Shown here: one piece after another, positions 5,911 to 7,691 of the stretch
How the letters are laid out: each line of letters begins with the position of its first letter
Position numbering within the stretch: position 1 is the first letter of the stretch
Origin: Xanthobacteraceae bacterium
Lineage (GTDB): Bacteria > Pseudomonadota > Alphaproteobacteria > Rhizobiales > Xanthobacteraceae
Direction of reading: 5' to 3'
Assembly: GCA_030043285.1 (NCBI GenBank)
Contig: JASHXZ010000539.1
Span: 1 to 7,691, forward strand
Length of the DNA stretch: 7,691 nt
Notes under the pieces: generated by a model
What the model was told of the DNA's origin: nothing
The model's database searches: none
What the model saw: the letters and a program-made list of their open reading frames with translations, nothing else
Made by a program: the position numbers and the translations under genes

Positions 5911-6369
5911 CCGATCCACGTGAAGCCAATGCGGCAACACGGCGTTGACGATCTGAGAACCGGGAAGCCGCGTCGCCGGTTCCTTGAACTGCCCCCGTTG
6001 AATCCGCTCATGCTTTGGAAAACTGCCGATGCCTCTCCTGTAAGACATCAAAAAGTTCGCCGAAGGCCGCGGCCGGCCCGCGCGCGCGGCGTTGCGCGGC
6101 CTGGTTCGCCAGCGCAAACCCAATACCCTCCACTTCAGGGACGACGGCTGCATTCCCAATAATCCGAACTGGCCGCTCGTCGTCTATCGCGGTGCCGCCC
6201 AACGGACCGCTGCTCGGAATCCGGACGAGCAGAAGACAGCCAGCAGAGAAAACGAACAACGATCGCGGCGGCGAAAGATTTTTGCTTCTGCCCGCAACCT
6301 TCAGGTGATATTGTCGATCGCTCGGGTGTGCAGACAACGGGGCTGCGCTTCGACCGGACGGGGGCGATC
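5911..6369. other. Intergenic region with no intact gene
   Basis: This 459-bp gap separates the minus-strand small secreted protein from the plus-strand patatin gene. Bases 5911-6060 show no convincing gene. Bases 6061-6100 are extremely GC-rich, with CGCGCGCGCG at 6079-6088. Bases 6122-6196 hold the YjlB-like fragment listed separately. Bases 6240-6300 are AT-richer and could hold the patatin promoter; TTGCTT at 6282-6287 and GATATT at 6307-6312 are a weak pair with a long 19-base spacing. No RNA gene or repeat was recognised. Confidence 0.4.
6122..6196 (+). pseudogene. Fragment resembling the N-terminus of YjlB-family cupins
   Basis: Read in frame, this stretch encodes TLHFRDDGCIPNNP followed by NWPLVVYRGA. 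The motif F-x-DDG-x-IPNN...LP-LL-YRGA is characteristic of the start of YjlB-like cupin proteins (COG4297), which are around 160-180 residues long and uncharacterised. After YRGA the similarity stops: the frame continues as basic, low-complexity residues and runs into the patatin gene in another frame, with no cupin histidines. There is no ATG upstream in frame, only a TTG at 6092. This looks like the 5' piece of a gene whose remainder was deleted or replaced at the present patatin promoter region. The assignment is from memory of the motif. Confidence 0.5.
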
Positions 6370-7691
6370 ATGGCGGCGGTACCAGAGAAAGAACGTGCCG
6401 TATCGACCGAGGAGATGCTGGCCGAGGAGGCCAATGAGATCCTCGGCACACCGACGGTCAAGCTGGCCGGCCGCCTCAAGGGCGACCGCGGAAAGCAGGC
6501 GCAACGCGCGCGGGCCTTGCTCAACGCCGACGAGCGCGACGACGCCGAGATCAATCCTGAAACGGTTAAGGCGCGCCACGACCTCTATTGCGCACTGAAC
6601 GCGCTCAACCGCGCGGCGCTGTGCTTCTCCGGCGGTGGCATCCGCAGCGCCACATTCTGCCTCGGTGTCCTGCAGGCGCTCGCTGCATGCGACGCGGCAC
6701 CGTTCGAAACGCGTCACGACGAACCTCCGCCTGACGACAACGCTGCGACAACGCCGGAAACTTCCCTGCTCGGCCGCTTCCACTATCTCTCGACGGTTTC
6801 GGGCGGCGGTTACGTGGGCTCTTGGCTGTCGTCATGGCGCCATCGCGACACTTTCAAAGACATCTTCAGCAACCTTACCAACCGCCCAAACGGGCCGGAC
6901 ATCGAAGCGCCGGAAATCTCCTGGCTGCGCGCCTACAGCAATTATCTGACGCCGCGCATCGGTCTTGGTTCTGCCGATACCTGGGCGGCGGTGGCGATCA
7001 TCGTGCGCAACCTGATTCTCAACTGGCTGATCATTATTCCGGTGCTATGCGCCGTGCTGCTTGCGCTGAAGATCATTGTAACCGGTTCGGTATGGGTCGC
7101 GCACGGCAGCGCCAATGATCGCCTCGTGTTGGGCATCCTTTTGGCCGGCGTGATCTGCCTCATCGGCGCGCAAGCATTTGCGACCTATCACCGTCCGCCG
7201 CGGCGGCCGCCGTTCCCGCGGTCGCAAAAAGCAGCGAAGCAGCCCGGCAACGTGCCCCAATCACACTTCCTTTGCGGCGACCTCATCTGGTCGGTGCTGT
7301 CGGCGATTGCCGTGACCGTTTTCTTTTCCTCCCATTATTTCTGGTCCTTTTACTTGCAGTGGCCGCGGCGCGCGATCGATTGGCCCGGCTTCGGCCTTCT
7401 GAGACACGTGAGCGACAGCGCCAAAGTCCAGCTCGTCGTCGCGGCGGCGGTCGCCGGCTTCGCGATTTACGTGCTCGGTTGGCTCTCGGGCTTTGTTCCG
7501 CGGCGTCGCGTGCGAGACCTCATCGACTGGACCTGGCGACTGCCGCAACGGCTTCGATCGCCGACGTTCAGAGCCGGTTTGGTAGATTTCGCCGCTTGGG
7601 CGTTCTCGGGACTCATTTACGGCGCATTGGTCGGGGTCGGCGCGGTTCTGTTCACGATGCTCGCGCCCTATCCCGCAAGCGACGACAACCG
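6370..7691 (+). CDS. Membrane-anchored patatin-like phospholipase, N-terminal part
   Basis: An open frame from ATG 6370 to the window edge gives 440 residues with no stop, so the gene is cut at its 3' end. Residues 1-80 are charged and soluble. CFSGGGIRSATFCLGVLQAL (85-104) is the patatin oxyanion loop GGGxR. YLSTVSGGGYVGSW (139-152) carries the nucleophile Ser144 in the form usual for large bacterial patatins. The catalytic Asp is not in the visible part. Hydrophobic segments at about 207-234, 252-272, 304-323, 353-376 and 403-432 look like membrane helices inserted after the nucleophile. The expected activity is lipid acyl hydrolysis by a Ser-Asp dyad at the cytoplasmic membrane; the substrate is unknown. 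GGGGG ends about 5 bases before ATG 6370 and supports this start; GTG 6328 is an alternative. No partner gene is visible upstream. Confidence 0.9.
   Translation, partial: MAAVPEKERAVSTEEMLAEEANEILGTPTVKLAGRLKGDRGKQAQRARALLNADERDDAEINPETVKARHDLYCALNALNRAALCFSGGGIRSATFCLGVLQALAACDAAPFETRHDEPPPDDNAATTPETSLLGRFHYLSTVSGGGYVGSWLSSWRHRDTFKDIFSNLTNRPNGPDIEAPEISWLRAYSNYLTPRIGLGSADTWAAVAIIVRNLILNWLIIIPVLCAVLLALKIIVTGSVWVAHGSANDRLVLGILLAGVICLIGAQAFATYHRPPRRPPFPRSQKAAKQPGNVPQSHFLCGDLIWSVLSAIAVTVFFSSHYFWSFYLQWPRRAIDWPGFGLLRHVSDSAKVQLVVAAAVAGFAIYVLGWLSGFVPRRRVRDLIDWTWRLPQRLRSPTFRAGLVDFAAWAFSGLIYGALVGVGAVLFTMLAPYPASDDN

Noticed and set aside
6008..6337. Minus-strand ORF ending ...AAAFGELFDVLQERHRQFSKA
   Set aside because: The tail looks protein-like, but the ORF starts with TTG, has no ribosome binding site and is antisense to the YjlB-like fragment. 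I could not recognise a family.
6370..7691. Patatin as an effector of a cyclic-oligonucleotide (CBASS-type) defence system
   Set aside because: CBASS patatin effectors are soluble and sit next to a nucleotidyltransferase gene. Here the protein is membrane-spanning and no such gene is visible upstream; sequence past 7691 could change this.

Overview
The window looks like chromosomal DNA from a GC-rich alphaproteobacterium, probably of the Bradyrhizobium/Xanthobacteraceae kind (order Hyphomicrobiales). That is an inference from the high G+C, the sequence style of the elongator tRNA-Met, a DUF1127 small protein and the families present. No species can be named from this sequence alone.

Layout. 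A LysR-type regulator lies on the minus strand (104-1000). It is divergent, across an AT-richer gap, from a small DUF1127 protein that appears frameshifted near its C-terminus (1196-1543). Next comes what looks like the C-terminal stump of a RidA/YjgF-family gene on the minus strand (about 1533-1619). A complete mandelate-racemase-type enolase-superfamily enzyme follows on the plus strand (1673-2767). It converges on a soluble PQQ-type sugar/sorbosone dehydrogenase-like beta-propeller (minus, 2821-4101). Upstream of the propeller, in the same orientation, is a Tat-exported alpha/beta hydrolase that lacks the usual nucleophilic serine (minus, 4294-5247). A tRNA-Met(CAT) gene (minus, 5334-5410) and a small secreted protein of unknown function (minus, 5524-5901) come next. 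A gap of about 460 bp holds a fragment resembling the N-terminus of YjlB-family cupins (6122-6196). Last is a patatin-like phospholipase with several membrane segments (plus, from 6370), cut by the end of the window.

How the genes may relate. The enolase-superfamily enzyme (probable acid-sugar dehydratase or racemase) and the quinoprotein-like propeller (probable sugar or aldehyde oxidation) could take part in oxidative sugar-acid metabolism. They are convergent, not co-transcribed, so this is only a hypothesis. The LysR regulator has no obvious intact target operon beside it.

What stands out. I found no CRISPR array, transposase, integrase or recognisable defence island. The more interesting points are departures from family norms: the missing nucleophile in the hydrolase, a Lys-to-Gln change at one catalytic base of the racemase-type enzyme, and a patatin domain split by membrane helices. 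There are also up to three gene remnants, which suggest a region that has been losing genes.
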